From Microcoleus sp036705565 (GTDB lineage Bacteria > Cyanobacteriota > Cyanobacteriia > Cyanobacteriales > Microcoleaceae), in the NCBI GenBank assembly GCA_036705565.1, contig JAUBUY010000005.1: a stretch of 64,000 nucleotides of DNA. One strand, written 5' to 3'. The translations under genes and the position numbers were made by a program. The stretch's first letter is position 1. Each line of letters begins with the position of its first letter. The notes below the pieces were generated by a model that saw nothing but the letters and a program-made list of their open reading frames with translations, had not been told where the DNA came from and ran no database searches. Positions 41,883 through 52,500 of this stretch are shown here, in pieces.

Positions 41883-43514
41883 TTACCAGTCATCGTTTCG
41901 TTTGTTGCTGTAAGTTTCCCAATCGTCTTGTTGTGGTGGCTGATACAAAGGTTCTGCTTCCAATTCGGCTGACATTTCTAATTCAGGTTCCGATTCCTGC
42001 TGATAAATGTTCAAAGGTTCGACAACGCGGGCGATCGCATCTTTGACAAATGCTTTGACAAACTCGTCCTTCCTATTTAACTGAAACTGCCTTTGTACAA
42101 CTTCGGCGATGCCACCATCGCCCCAATCTTGGTCATGGCGGAAATATTCAATAAAACTTTTACCAGCAATTCTAGTTAAATAAGCCGCACTAACTGCTTG
42201 AATTGCTTTGCCAAGTACAAACCCCGCTACGCTTAATTGCAGCGCCCTTGACACTACTTGAATTACCCCTTCAACTATTCCCAAACTTGCTAGGGTTTTT
42301 GCTAGAGACAATGCCAATTCTTTCGCGCGATCGATATTTAATTCGCAGCCGTAAATCTTAGCAATTTCTACTACCATTTGAGCGTTAACTGCTGCTGTCG
42401 CTAACAAATCCACAACTGGCAAAGGCGTTACGGCAATTACTCCGGCTCCGATCCACTGAAATCGCTCTACTGCCTTATCAGCTTGCCGCCTTCTTTGAGC
42501 ATCAATTAACTTGCGCGCTTGGTCTCCCAAGTGCTGAGATTGCAGCAAAATATTGTCCGCAATTAAGTCTTCGCCTTCGGCTCGCAAAATCGCAGCGACG
42601 CGCCGAATTAATGGCATAATATCCGGGTCTGGCTGAAAAATTGTGCCGTCTTCTAGGACAACTTTTTGCGGATTGGCGCTAATTGCTACTACATCCATTG
42701 CTGATACAAAACCTTTGACTCGCTGCCGCAGTTGATCGAGAATTTCATCTCTGTCGGTGTCGGGATAAAGGTCAACTTTATTAAAAACCACAATCGACCT
42801 TTTGCCAATTTCCGCCAAAGTCCGCAGCGGTTCGTACTCGGATTTGCGTAAATCACCGTCCAAAACAAATAAGATCAAATCTGCCCTCGCCGCCAACTGC
42901 CTCGCCAATTCCTCTCTGTAAGTCCCCGCAACTCCCGCTTCCAAGATGCCTGGAGTATCAGTAATTGCTAATTCTCGATCGATTCCTTTCAATTTCAGAG
43001 TGTAAGTTTCCCCAACTTCGGTAGTTCCCATCGGCGCACCCACCTGTCCCGCCATCCGCCCCACCAACGCATTCACAGCGGAAGTTTTGCCCGCAGAACC
43101 GGTGCCGAAAACAACTACTCGAACGCTGCCCCTCGCCATGCTAGCTTCAATTTCGCGGGCTCTCAACAGCAAAGCTTGCCGCGCTACTTCATCTTGAATG
43201 CGATCGACTTGTTGCCGAATTGCTTTAAGATTTTCCGAAGCAGCTTCACTTTTCACAACAGGAATCTTCGGAGTAATCGGCCGTTTTCCCTTAACTTTCT
43301 GGGGGCGTTGCAGCAGCCTAAAATAGTAAACCAGCGCAAAAATTAGGGTTCCCAAAAGTACAATTATCAGGAAAATCAGCAAATTAGCCAGCAGCGGAGA
43401 AGCAGACAACGCAACTTGACTGTAAAGCCCTGTTAAGGAACTCACCAGCCCAATAATCAGCCCCAGGGCGAGGCAGAAAGCAGCAATTAAGGTTAACAGG
43501 CGCGGCAAAGGCAT
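41883..43514 (-). CDS. Era-like GTPase with DUF697 domain
   Basis: 543 residues. Two TM helices lie near 8-62. The G domain follows: G1 FGTGSAGKTSAVNAL near 134, G3 ITDTPGILEAG near 180, G4 VVFNKVDLYP near 242. The C-terminal region (WIGAGVIAVTPLPVVDLLA, then ELALSLAKTLASLGIVEG) is DUF697, a set of hydrophobic helices found behind such GTPases. It is probably bound to the plasma or thylakoid membrane. The role of this family in cyanobacteria is unknown to me. It stands alone, with intergenic DNA on both sides. Confidence 0.85.
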   Translation of the reverse strand: MPLPRLLTLIAAFCLALGLIIGLVSSLTGLYSQVALSASPLLANLLIFLIIVLLGTLIFALVYYFRLLQRPQKVKGKRPITPKIPVVKSEAASENLKAIRQQVDRIQDEVARQALLLRAREIEASMARGSVRVVVFGTGSAGKTSAVNALVGRMAGQVGAPMGTTEVGETYTLKLKGIDRELAITDTPGILEAGVAGTYREELARQLAARADLILFVLDGDLRKSEYEPLRTLAEIGKRSIVVFNKVDLYPDTDRDEILDQLRQRVKGFVSAMDVVAISANPQKVVLEDGTIFQPDPDIMPLIRRVAAILRAEGEDLIADNILLQSQHLGDQARKLIDAQRRRQADKAVERFQWIGAGVIAVTPLPVVDLLATAAVNAQMVVEIAKIYGCELNIDRAKELALSLAKTLASLGIVEGVIQVVSRALQLSVAGFVLGKAIQAVSAAYLTRIAGKSFIEYFRHDQDWGDGGIAEVVQRQFQLNRKDEFVKAFVKDAIARVVEPLNIYQQESEPELEMSAELEAEPLYQPPQQDDWETYSNKRNDDW

Positions 43515-43582
43515 GAGGGGAGTGGCAAATAAAAGGGTTATACTTTGATTTTTACATTACGCCGATCGTCATCAGTCATGGC

Positions 43583-43613
43583 AAATCTAAAATCTAAAAT
43601 CTAAAATCTAAAA
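43583..43613. repeat. STRR, AAATCTA heptamers
   Basis: AAATCTAAAATCTAAAATCT runs for about four units. The same heptamer occurs at 56263-56293, 62125-62157 and 62627-62656. Confidence 0.85.
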
Positions 43614-43800
43614 TGGCCGAGCGCCCGATGGTACTGCGCGAACCCGCAAATCCCGATTCTGTCGCACTGCGGGCGCGATTTGCGGGGTTTTAGTGGTAGC
43701 GGGTGCAGATAAAGTGCGATCGCGCCCGCAGTCTGCAATTGTAGCTTGCACGAGAACTTAGGCTCGCGAATTAAATAACTTACAATTTTAATTGTTATTG

Positions 43801-43855
43801 TGGGATGGGCTCTTATAGCCCGTCATGAGTGGACGGGCTATAAGAGCCCATCCCA
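43801..43855. repeat. Perfect 24-bp inverted repeat
   Basis: 43801-43824 (TGGGATGGGCTCTTATAGCC onward) is exactly complementary to 43832-43855 with a 7-nt loop. There is no T-tract, so it is a repeat or cruciform rather than a standard terminator. Confidence 0.85.
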
Positions 43856-43907
43856 CTTTCAAGAGTGGAAGTTATTTACAGCACTTTCCAGGTAAGTGAA
43901 GTACAGA

Positions 43908-43972
43908 GAAACCGGGTTTCTTGAATAAAACCGGTTTCTGGCGAGAAATCCAGAAGAAACCCGGTTTCTGGG
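43908..43972. repeat. Bipartite AAACCGGG repeat, copy 5
   Basis: AGAAACCGGGTTTCTTGA, an internal AAACCGGTTTCTGG and GAAGAAACCCGGTTTCTGG make a three-part version of the repeat. Confidence 0.75.
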
Positions 43973-44055
43973 GTGTACTTTATAAACCTGGAATCCGCTG
44001 TAATTCTCATTCCTTACTAAGTCGGTGGCAAAATTCGCCAGTATGTAACAAAAGA

Positions 44056-44215
44056 TTAATTAGGGTGATTCGAGTTAAATTTAATAGGTTTTGTAAGGTT
44101 GTGTATGGTTTTTTCTTTACCTTCTACCCCATGAATTACCGCAGAAGCAAGCTCTAATTCCGAGTCAAATATTTCTCCTGCTAGTTCCTCTTTTTTGATC
44201 TGTTGCCGCTCCCTG
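44056..44215 (-). pseudogene. IS630-family transposase C-terminal fragment
   Basis: The minus strand reads ERQQIKKEELAGEIFDSE, then LELASAVIHGVEGKEK, before a stop at 44058-44056. IKKEELAG.IFD.EL.LA.AVI.GVE is the C-terminal signature of IS630-type DDE transposases and aligns with the remnant at 55851-56190. No upstream part is recognisable, so this is a relic. Confidence 0.65.
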
Positions 44216-44280
44216 CAAAGCAAATTTATTCCTTCTCAATCTCCATAACGATGCCACCGGACTTGATAGAAAAACTCATG

Positions 44281-45414
44281 CTAATTGCGGACAATTGGCA
44301 GAGTGAGATGTACCGTTGTTTCCTTTTGATAGATACTGGTAATTGAGAACTCTCCTCCTGCCAGTTCGACAATTTTCCTGACAATTTTTAAGCCGATACC
44401 GGTGCCCTGTTGCTCATACCTCTTGCGCTCAAACTGCATGAAGGCACCTATTTTAGCAATTTGCTCTTCTGTCATGCCCCGCCCGGAGTCATGTACAGAT
44501 AAATGTAGCATCTCCCCTAGGACTTGACTACTAACTTTAATAGTTGTCTCTGGTGAGGAGAATTTCAGTGCATTATCAATTAATTCATGGAGAATAGTTG
44601 ATAGATATCGGTCTGATAGAGCTATATCCGCTTCCTCAAGAGTGAACAACATATCGTTGCTACGGTTGACCTTCTGAGCCTGGTATGTCAACTCGGTTTC
44701 AATGGCGGAAGCTACAAATTGAGTCCGGGCAGATTCCATCTTGTGCTGTTGACTTGCGGATAGTTCTAATCCTAAATAAATCAGGAATTTTTTCGTTAAT
44801 TTTTCTAGGCGACGGGCCGAGTCATGTGCCCAGCCTAATATCTCACGGATTTGGGCGATATCCATGTTTTCGATATCGTCCTTGAGCAACCCGATCGTGC
44901 CTAAGATGCCATTGAGGGGCGTATTTAGTTCGTGGGATAGAGTAGAAGCTAAGTTGCCACGCAGCTCATTGAGGGTGCTGTCCAAGACATTGAGCGTATT
45001 TTCTTGGATGTGGTATAAGTTCTGGATATTATCATACTGTTCCTTGATTCTGAGCATTGAATGCACGCGAGCACGCAGTTCAATAGCATTTACAGGTTTA
45101 CTGATGAAGTCGTCAGCACCGGCAGTGAGACAATGGGCAAGGTCTGATTTTGAATTTAATGCTGTCACCATAATGATGGGAACGGCTTGCCATTTTGACA
45201 TGGCTTTGATTTGCCGACAAATCTCGATGCCGTCTATTCCCGGCATCATCACATCCAGCAAAATAAGATCCGGATCAAATATGTCGAGGGATGCGATCGC
45301 TTCTTGCCCGCTGGCAGCATAATGCAATTGATAATCCTGCTCTGATAACAGGGTTTCAATCACATCAAAGTTATCCGGCTCATCATCAACAATTAAGATA
45401 GAAAATTGAGACAT
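44281..45414 (-). CDS. Receiver-histidine kinase protein
   Basis: 377 residues from ATG 45414 (MSQFSILIVDDEPDNFD); another ATG four codons upstream is possible, but GGTGG precedes the chosen one. Receiver domain about 1-122: VDDE, phosphoacceptor LLDVMMPG, and the SKP lysine. HisKA box LASTLSHELNTPLNGI, HATPase N box ELIDNALKFSS and G boxes DSGRGM and GTGIGLKIV. It has no TM or other sensor domain, so input should come by phosphotransfer from the large kinase two genes upstream. It is the third gene of the operon. Its receiver is nearly identical to that of the preceding gene. Confidence 0.9.
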   Translation of the reverse strand: MSQFSILIVDDEPDNFDVIETLLSEQDYQLHYAASGQEAIASLDIFDPDLILLDVMMPGIDGIEICRQIKAMSKWQAVPIIMVTALNSKSDLAHCLTAGADDFISKPVNAIELRARVHSMLRIKEQYDNIQNLYHIQENTLNVLDSTLNELRGNLASTLSHELNTPLNGILGTIGLLKDDIENMDIAQIREILGWAHDSARRLEKLTKKFLIYLGLELSASQQHKMESARTQFVASAIETELTYQAQKVNRSNDMLFTLEEADIALSDRYLSTILHELIDNALKFSSPETTIKVSSQVLGEMLHLSVHDSGRGMTEEQIAKIGAFMQFERKRYEQQGTGIGLKIVRKIVELAGGEFSITSIYQKETTVHLTLPIVRN

Positions 45415-45470
45415 AATTGCCACCATTTCAATAAGGTAAAAATTTTATAATTTCATCTGATACTCGTCAG

Positions 45471-46547
45471 CTATGCTGCCAAAGTGATTTCAAAAATTGC
45501 TCCTTGTGGTTGGTTGTTTCTGACACAAATTTCGCCCCCATGTGCCTCAACGACCATTTTGCAGAAAGCTAAACCCAACCCTATTTGAGAGACATTAGAC
45601 ATCAGATTTCCAATCTCGTATTTCTCAAAAATTTTTTGTCGCAATGTATCAGGAACACCTGGGCCAGAGTCGATAACCTGAATTTTTGCCTTGCCAGATG
45701 TGAGGAATTCTACAGTCACTATGATTTGACTATTGGGTGGGGAAAACTTAATGGCATTCGAGAGGAGATTGTCCAGCATTCGATGTATCATCGTGGCATC
45801 AACCGAGACTTTTATACTGTTTTGTCCTGGCAATTGAGCGACTATAAACTGATTTTTTTTAGCAGCGATTCCTTCAAAGTTTGAGATAGCAGATTCAATG
45901 AGATCGCACAGATAAATATCAGTGTAATTGAGACGATTTTTACCGGATTCGAGTAAATAGATTTGCAATAAATCATCAATTAATAGCTGTATTGCTTGTG
46001 CTGACGAGTAAATTCGTTCCAGTTGCATTTGTTGTTGTTCTTTAGGATACTCTAAGCTTTTTAGGATTTCCAAGCCAAGCAAGATGCCAGCCAGGGGATT
46101 GCGTAAATCGTGGACTACCATTTTAACCATATCTTCGCGCAATTTGAGTAAGCTTTGCAGGTCGTCATACTGGTGCTTAATTCGCAGCATACAGTGAACT
46201 CTGGCACGTAGTTCAATAGCATTTACAGGTTTACTAATGAAGTCGTCAGCGCCCGCAGTGAGACAATGGGCAAGGTCGGATTTTGAGTTTAATGCTGTCA
46301 CCATAATGATGGGAACGGCTTGCCATTTTGACATGGCTTTGATTTTCCGACAAACTTCGATGCCATCTATTCCTGGCATCATGACATCCAGCAAAATAAG
46401 ATCCGGATCAAATATGTCGAGGGATGCGATCGCCTCTTGCCCGCTGGCAGCGTAATGCAATTGATAATCCTGCTCGTTCAAGAGAGTTTCAATCACATCA
46501 AAATTATCGGGTTCGTCGTCAACGATCAAAACAGATGGTACATTCAT
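45471..46547 (-). CDS. Receiver-histidine kinase protein, paralogue
   Basis: 358 residues. Receiver about 1-122 (SVLIVDDEPDNFDVIETLL, LLDVMMPGIDG, ISKP), then HisKA VKMVVHDLRNPLAGI and a HATPase with NLLSNAIKFSPP, DSGPGV and IGLGLAFCK. The kinase half is clearly diverged from that of the next gene (HDLRNP versus SHELNTP), while the receivers are almost the same. Its start lies 3 nt after the stop of the 2915-residue kinase, and 56 bp separate its stop from the next start. Confidence 0.9.
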   Translation of the reverse strand: MNVPSVLIVDDEPDNFDVIETLLNEQDYQLHYAASGQEAIASLDIFDPDLILLDVMMPGIDGIEVCRKIKAMSKWQAVPIIMVTALNSKSDLAHCLTAGADDFISKPVNAIELRARVHCMLRIKHQYDDLQSLLKLREDMVKMVVHDLRNPLAGILLGLEILKSLEYPKEQQQMQLERIYSSAQAIQLLIDDLLQIYLLESGKNRLNYTDIYLCDLIESAISNFEGIAAKKNQFIVAQLPGQNSIKVSVDATMIHRMLDNLLSNAIKFSPPNSQIIVTVEFLTSGKAKIQVIDSGPGVPDTLRQKIFEKYEIGNLMSNVSQIGLGLAFCKMVVEAHGGEICVRNNQPQGAIFEITLAA

Positions 46548-46550
46548 GAA

Positions 46551-49500
46551 TTATCTTACCAGGGAATTTAAAAGGTGTTGAATAGTGCTTGCCAATTGCT
46601 TCAGCTTAACGGGTTTGGTGAGGTAATCATTGGCTCCGGCAGCAAGACAACGATCGCGATCGGCAGTCATGGCTAAGGCAGTTAAGGCAAGGATCGGCAC
46701 ATCGACTAACCTAGGATCGAGGCGAATCTGCTGCATAGCTTCTAGGCCATCCATACCAGGCATTTGAATGTCCATCAAAATTAGATTGGGGTTTTGTGAC
46801 TTGGCCAGGGCGATCGCCTCCTCTCCATTCTTCGCCAAGAGAATGCGATAGCCTTTAGCTCTCAAGTAGCTCGACACCGTACTGATATTGGCTTCATTGT
46901 CTTCCGCCACCAAGATTAAGGGAGAGCCTCCCTGTTCGGGCCCGCTGGGTTCGATGGGGGGTTCTGTCTGGGATTCCAGGGCAACAGAAGAGGGCGCACC
47001 AGTAGGGGCAGTGCCCCCGTGCCTGCCCTCGAATTCAGTGCCCCCGTGCCTGCCCTCGAATTCGATGCCCCCGTGCCTGCCCTCGAATTCAGTGCCCCCG
47101 TGCCTGCCCTCGAATTCAGTGCCCCCGTGCCTGCCCTCGAATTCGATCGTGAAGCAACTTCCTACACCCACAGTGCTGGTGAGCAACACCTGCCCGCCGT
47201 GGAGTTCGACAATACGTTTCACCAGGGCAAGCCCCAAGCCAGTGCCTGCATATTGACGATTCAGCGCGCCATCGATTTGGATAAAGGGCTGAAACAGTTT
47301 GTTGATATGTTCTGGGGCAATACCAATACCTGTATCGATGACGGAAATTTGCAGAGTTTCTTTGACCAAAAAATGGGGTGAGGAATCGGCAGAATCTGGG
47401 TCGGCCCGGGGCTGTTGACGGCTGACTTCTAGGGTGATGCGTCCTCCGTTAGGAGTGAATTTTACCGCGTTGTTGAGCAGGTTGATCAAGACTTGGCGCA
47501 TCCGCCGTTCATCAATCAATAAGTCGGGCAGATTGAGTGGCACTTTAATCTCTAGCTGGATGCGTTTTTGCAGGGCTTGTTGTTTGATAAATGCCAGACT
47601 GGATTGACACAGATGATTGATTGAAACTGGGGTGCAATCGAGTTCCATTTGACCCGATTCAATTTTGGCGACATCCAAAATGTCGTTAATTAACTCTAGT
47701 AAGTGAGAGCTACTGCGATCGATGGTTTGTAAAGCTTTGATTTGTTGTTCATTGACGATACCAAAGACTTGCTCTTGTAGCCCCTCGCTCATGCCCAAAA
47801 TGGCGTTGAGGGGGGTGCGGAGTTCGTGGCTCATGTTGGCGAGGAATTCGTCTTTGAGGCGGGTAGCACGGGCAAGTTCTTGGTTAGAGACTGCCAGTTG
47901 TTCGTTGCGCTCGGTGAGTTGCTGCTGGGCTTGTTGACGTTCGGTGAGTTCTTGCTGCAACTGCTCAAATAGGCTAGCTTGTTGAACCGCGATCGCCAAC
48001 TGGTTAGCAATTTGTTGCAGGAGTTGCGCTTCAGACTCTTGCCATACTCGCTTTTCTCGGCAAGCATGGACGACTAAAACCCCCCAGAGCTTGTTGGTTG
48101 GGCCAGGGGCAACCCCTCTATGGCTTTGGCTGCTTCGGACTTCTTGCAGGATAGGTGCAACCATTTTGGACTTGACTTCACCAACGCTTGCGTATTCCAC
48201 CAAGCAATTAGTCCCCATATCGGTCATTATATCCGGGACGATACGGGGCTTGCCCTGGGAATAGTGGTTGAGGATTTCTTGAGACCACAGTTGGTCGTCC
48301 CAGTGATGGTTTTTGAGCGCGGGAAACTCGGTCAACACAGATTCTTCAACTATTTGACTTCTGCCATTGCCAAATAGCCGGATGACGATGATTCGATCGC
48401 CTTGCAAGATTTCTTTGACTTGCTGTGTCACAGTCGCCAAAATTTCCTTAATATCCAACGATTCGCGAATTTGCTGGGCGATTTCTCCCAAAGTTCGCTG
48501 CCGTTGCAGTTGTAAAGCGATCGCCTTTTGTGTTTCCTTGCGGATAGCCAGCTCTGATTGCACCTGTTCGTAGAGGTAAGATTGCTGAATTGCGATCGCT
48601 AATTGGTTAGCAATTTGTTTAAGTAAATTGATTTCCCAGTCTTGCCATTGGCGCGGAATATCGCATTGATGAACAATCAGCAACCCCCAGAGGGTTTGAT
48701 TCAGAATAATTGGAACTACGAGTTTAGCTCTGACCTGGATTTCTGCGAGGAATTCAACCAAGCAGGGTAAGATTGACTCATTTTCATCTTCCCTATCGTT
48801 GAGGGCATAAACTTTTCCTTGGATATAGCGATCGTAGTTCTCTTCGGGGAAAACCTCTTCTGGGAAGAGGATATCCAGAAGCTTAAGCCTATTTGGCGAA
48901 ACTGATTCAGCAATGGCAGCCCCCGTCCCTTCAGGAAAAACCCGATAAACCAGCGTTCTGTCTGATTGCAATAGCTGATGGATTTCCTCAACAGTGCTAT
49001 TGAGAATCTCGTCGAGATGCAGAGACGATCGCATCCGTTTAGTAATCGCTCCCAGCAAACGTTCCTGTTTTGCTTGTTGTTGCAATCTCGCTTCGGCTTC
49101 TTTGCGATGGGTGATATCCTGAAACGTGCCTACCAGACCAATAATATTACCTGAGCAGTCTCGCAGGGGAGCCTTGTGGGTTTCGAGAAATATTGGTTTA
49201 CCATTGGGTAGGGTTAGCGTTTCTTCGATCCCTAATATAGCTTCACCCGTTTCGATTAACCGCCGATCCATCGCACAATACTCGTTCGCCTCCACTTCTT
49301 TCTGGCAAATATCTAAATCTCTTTTACCTATACTTTCGGTCGTAGATGGCAAGCCTAGAGTTTTGGCAAACTGCTGATTGCATCCTAAAAAAACCGACTC
49401 TCGATTCTTCCAAAACACCGAAAGCGGGATGGTATCGAGTACCGTTTGCAGAAACTGCTGAGATTCTTGCAAAGCCTTCTGGGCCTGTTTGCGATCGCTG

Positions 49501-52500
49501 ATATCTACTAATACACAAATAGTTTGATCCTCTGAGCCTGGAAGAAGTGCGGCTCCGATCAGCACAGAAATCCGGCTGCCATCCTTACGGTAGTATTCCT
49601 TTTCCAAGGAATCGATCGCGCCCTCCTGCATCAGGCGCTCCATCGCTACAACATCAGCGTGGGCATATTCGGGCGGCGTCATGGCATCCCAATGAATCAT
49701 CCCAGCATTTAGTTCCTCCCTAGTGTAGCCAACCATCTCTAAGAAGCGATCGTTGGCATCGATTATGTTCCCCTGAAAATCGGCAAACATCATGCCGCTC
49801 ACACTGGACTCAAACACACGGCGGAAGCGGATTTCACTGCTTTCCCTGGCGAGTTCAGCTTGTTTGCGATCGCGGATATCCGATATAATTCCCTGGATAC
49901 TAATCAATTCCCCTTCAGCATTGATAACAGGTCGGGCGCTGCTTCTCACCCAGACATAATTGCCATCTCGGTGGCGATGTCGGAACTCATAATCACTTGA
50001 CTTTTTACCAAGTTTGACATTCTCCCGATAATCAGTAACCACCAAAGGACGATCGTCTAGATGCACCAGATATATAAACGGCTTACCAATCCATTCACTC
50101 TCGTCCCAGCCAAACATGGTCTTGAATTGCGGTGACAAATAAGTGAGCATCCCATCGGGTTCACATGACCAGATCAAATCATTAGCCCCTTCTACCAGCC
50201 GCCGGAATTTAGCTTCACTCTCTGCTAATTGGGCTTCGATTTGTTTGCGATCGCTGATATCGCGGCATACACAAATCAATAATCCATCCTCTGTGAGGGT
50301 GAGGGATAGCCCTTCGGCAAAGGTAGAGCCATCTTTGCGGGTGGCGATCGCCTCTCCCTCCCAAGCGCGATCGCGCCCCAGCACCGGCAAGACTTCCCGC
50401 TCAAACCGTTCTAACTCGTGTTGGGAATACAAAAGTTTCCAAGATTTGCCCACCAGTTCTTGGGGATGTTCGTAGCCAAACAATTCTAGATGGGCTTGAT
50501 TCAAATAGAGGTAGGTATCTCCTTGCATAATCGCAATGCCGTCGATCGCCGCCTCAATTGCTGCCAGTTGTCGTTTTAGGGTTTCTTCGGTTTGTTTGAC
50601 ATCGCTAATATCTGCAAAATAGCCAACAATCTCGATTGGCGTGCCTTCTTCATCTCGCAGCAGACGCAGCTCATCCCGTAGCCAAACGTAGTGACCATCG
50701 CGATGCAAAAATCGATATTCATGCTGATGAGTGTTGTGTTCAAATAGAGCCGATAAATGTGTAAAAACTCTAGGGGCATCTTCTGGGTGAATATGGTTAG
50801 CCCAGAAGCCACATTCCGATAAAAATTCTTCTGGTTTGTAGCCCAAAATGGCTTCGATATTTTTGCTCATGAAGGTTGCTCCATAGTCGCCATAGGGCTT
50901 ACAGCTATAGATCATGGCGGGGCTCGATGCCAGAAGAAATTCGAGGCGTTCTTTCAAAAGGCGATTTTCTAGCTCTGTCTGTTGGCGATCGGTAATGTCT
51001 TGGATCAGGCCAAGCACATAGAGATGTTCATCATCCATCAATAGGATAGAAGTGGAAAAGGAGATAGTGCGGCACTGTCCATCTGGGCGCCGGATTTCCC
51101 TTTCCACGGCGATTAAGTTGCCCCCTTGTCGTATCTTTTTCAGGTCGGCAATCGTCTGTTTTTGAGATTCTTGATTATTCAGGTACAAGCTGTGATACCA
51201 CCCCAGACGGTTAATTTCTTCTAAGGTGTAACCCGTAATTGTTTGCATTTGCTGATTCCAGACTGTGAAGCGGACAAATGGAAACTCCTCAACTTCATAG
51301 AAAACGCACAGCCCTTCAGTCATGTTTTCTACAATTTGTTGACGGAAAGTATTTTCCTGCCGAAGCGTTGCTTCGGCAAACTTGCGATCGGTAATGTCGA
51401 AGCGAATGGCTAGATACTGAAAAGGTCGCCCGCCTTCGTCCAAAAAGGGGACAATGGTGCTAGCAACCCAGTACAGGCTACCGTTTTTTGCCTGGTTGCA
51501 AATTTCACCGCGCCAAACATGACCGCTAGTAATGGTCTGCCACAGGTCTTGGAAAAATGCAGGGGGATGATAGCCAGAGTTGACTAGGCGATGGGTTTTG
51601 CCCATGAGTTCATCGCGGGAGTAGCCAGAGATCGCACAGAAGGGATCGTTGACGTAGGAGATCACCCCTTGGCGATCGGTGATGACCACAATTGCAGACT
51701 GATCCAAGGCCTGTTTAAAGGCTGATAATTCTTGAATTAACTGCTGTCGTTGGAGTTCAGCCTGCTTGCCTCTGCTAATATCAAAGTTGACCCCAATCAT
51801 GCTCTGGGGATTGCCTTGGGCGTCTGGCACGACGACACCATAGGCTTTAATAAAGTGGAGGCTACCATCGGGATGCAACACTCGAAACTCGGTATCAAAT
51901 TCTGCTTGTCCTAAGAGGGCTTGTTGGAGCAATGTTTCGGTGGCGGTGCGGTCTTCGGGATGTAGTCGGTTTGCCCAAATGTCGTAAGGCAGAGGGGAAT
52001 GAGATTGTTTTGTGACACCGTACAGTTCGTACATCCGCTCATCCCAAAAGACGGTGTTTTGTACAAGATCGAAGTCCCAACAACCGATCGCCCCTGATTT
52101 GAGCGCCAAAGCGAGGCGATCCGATACTGTCTGTAGTTCTGCTTCTGCACGTTTGCGATCGCTAATATCTTTGGCGATGCCTAAAAAGCCGATAATTTGT
52201 TGATTGACATCCTTGAGGGTGCTGATGGATAGCGACACAGGAAATCGAGAACCATCTTTACGGATATAGCTCCACTCTTCTTCGCTGACAATACCTTGGC
52301 GTACTTTGGCAACAAAAAGCTCAAAGCCGGGAGGAATATTTTGCCCTAGTTCAGCAGAGAGTGATGATGCCCGGTCAATTACCTCATTTGCATCGTGGAT
52401 GAGTGCGGGCGTAGCTTTGCCGACCACTTCTGCTGCACTGTAACCCAGCATCCTTTCGGCTGCGGCATTAAAGGTCTGGATGATGCCAGTTGGGTCTACG

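Larger units (their letters stand above)
43515..44280. other. Intergenic region with STRR, long hairpin, repeat and transposase remnant
   Basis: From left to right: AAATCTA heptamers at 43583-43613, a GC-rich stretch to 43750, the perfect inverted repeat at 43801-43855, the AAACCGGG repeat at 43908-43972 and an IS630-like C-terminal fragment on the minus strand at 44056-44215. No intact gene was found. Confidence 0.7.

Noticed and set aside
43620..43750. Possible tRNA because of GGCCGAGCGCCCGATGG
   Set aside because: No TTCRANY T-loop, no anticodon arm at proper spacing and no acceptor pairing were found.
46888..47381. Proline/cysteine-rich frames opposite the giant kinase (CLPSNSVPP repeats)
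   Set aside because: They are the antisense reading of the EGRHGGTEF minisatellite.
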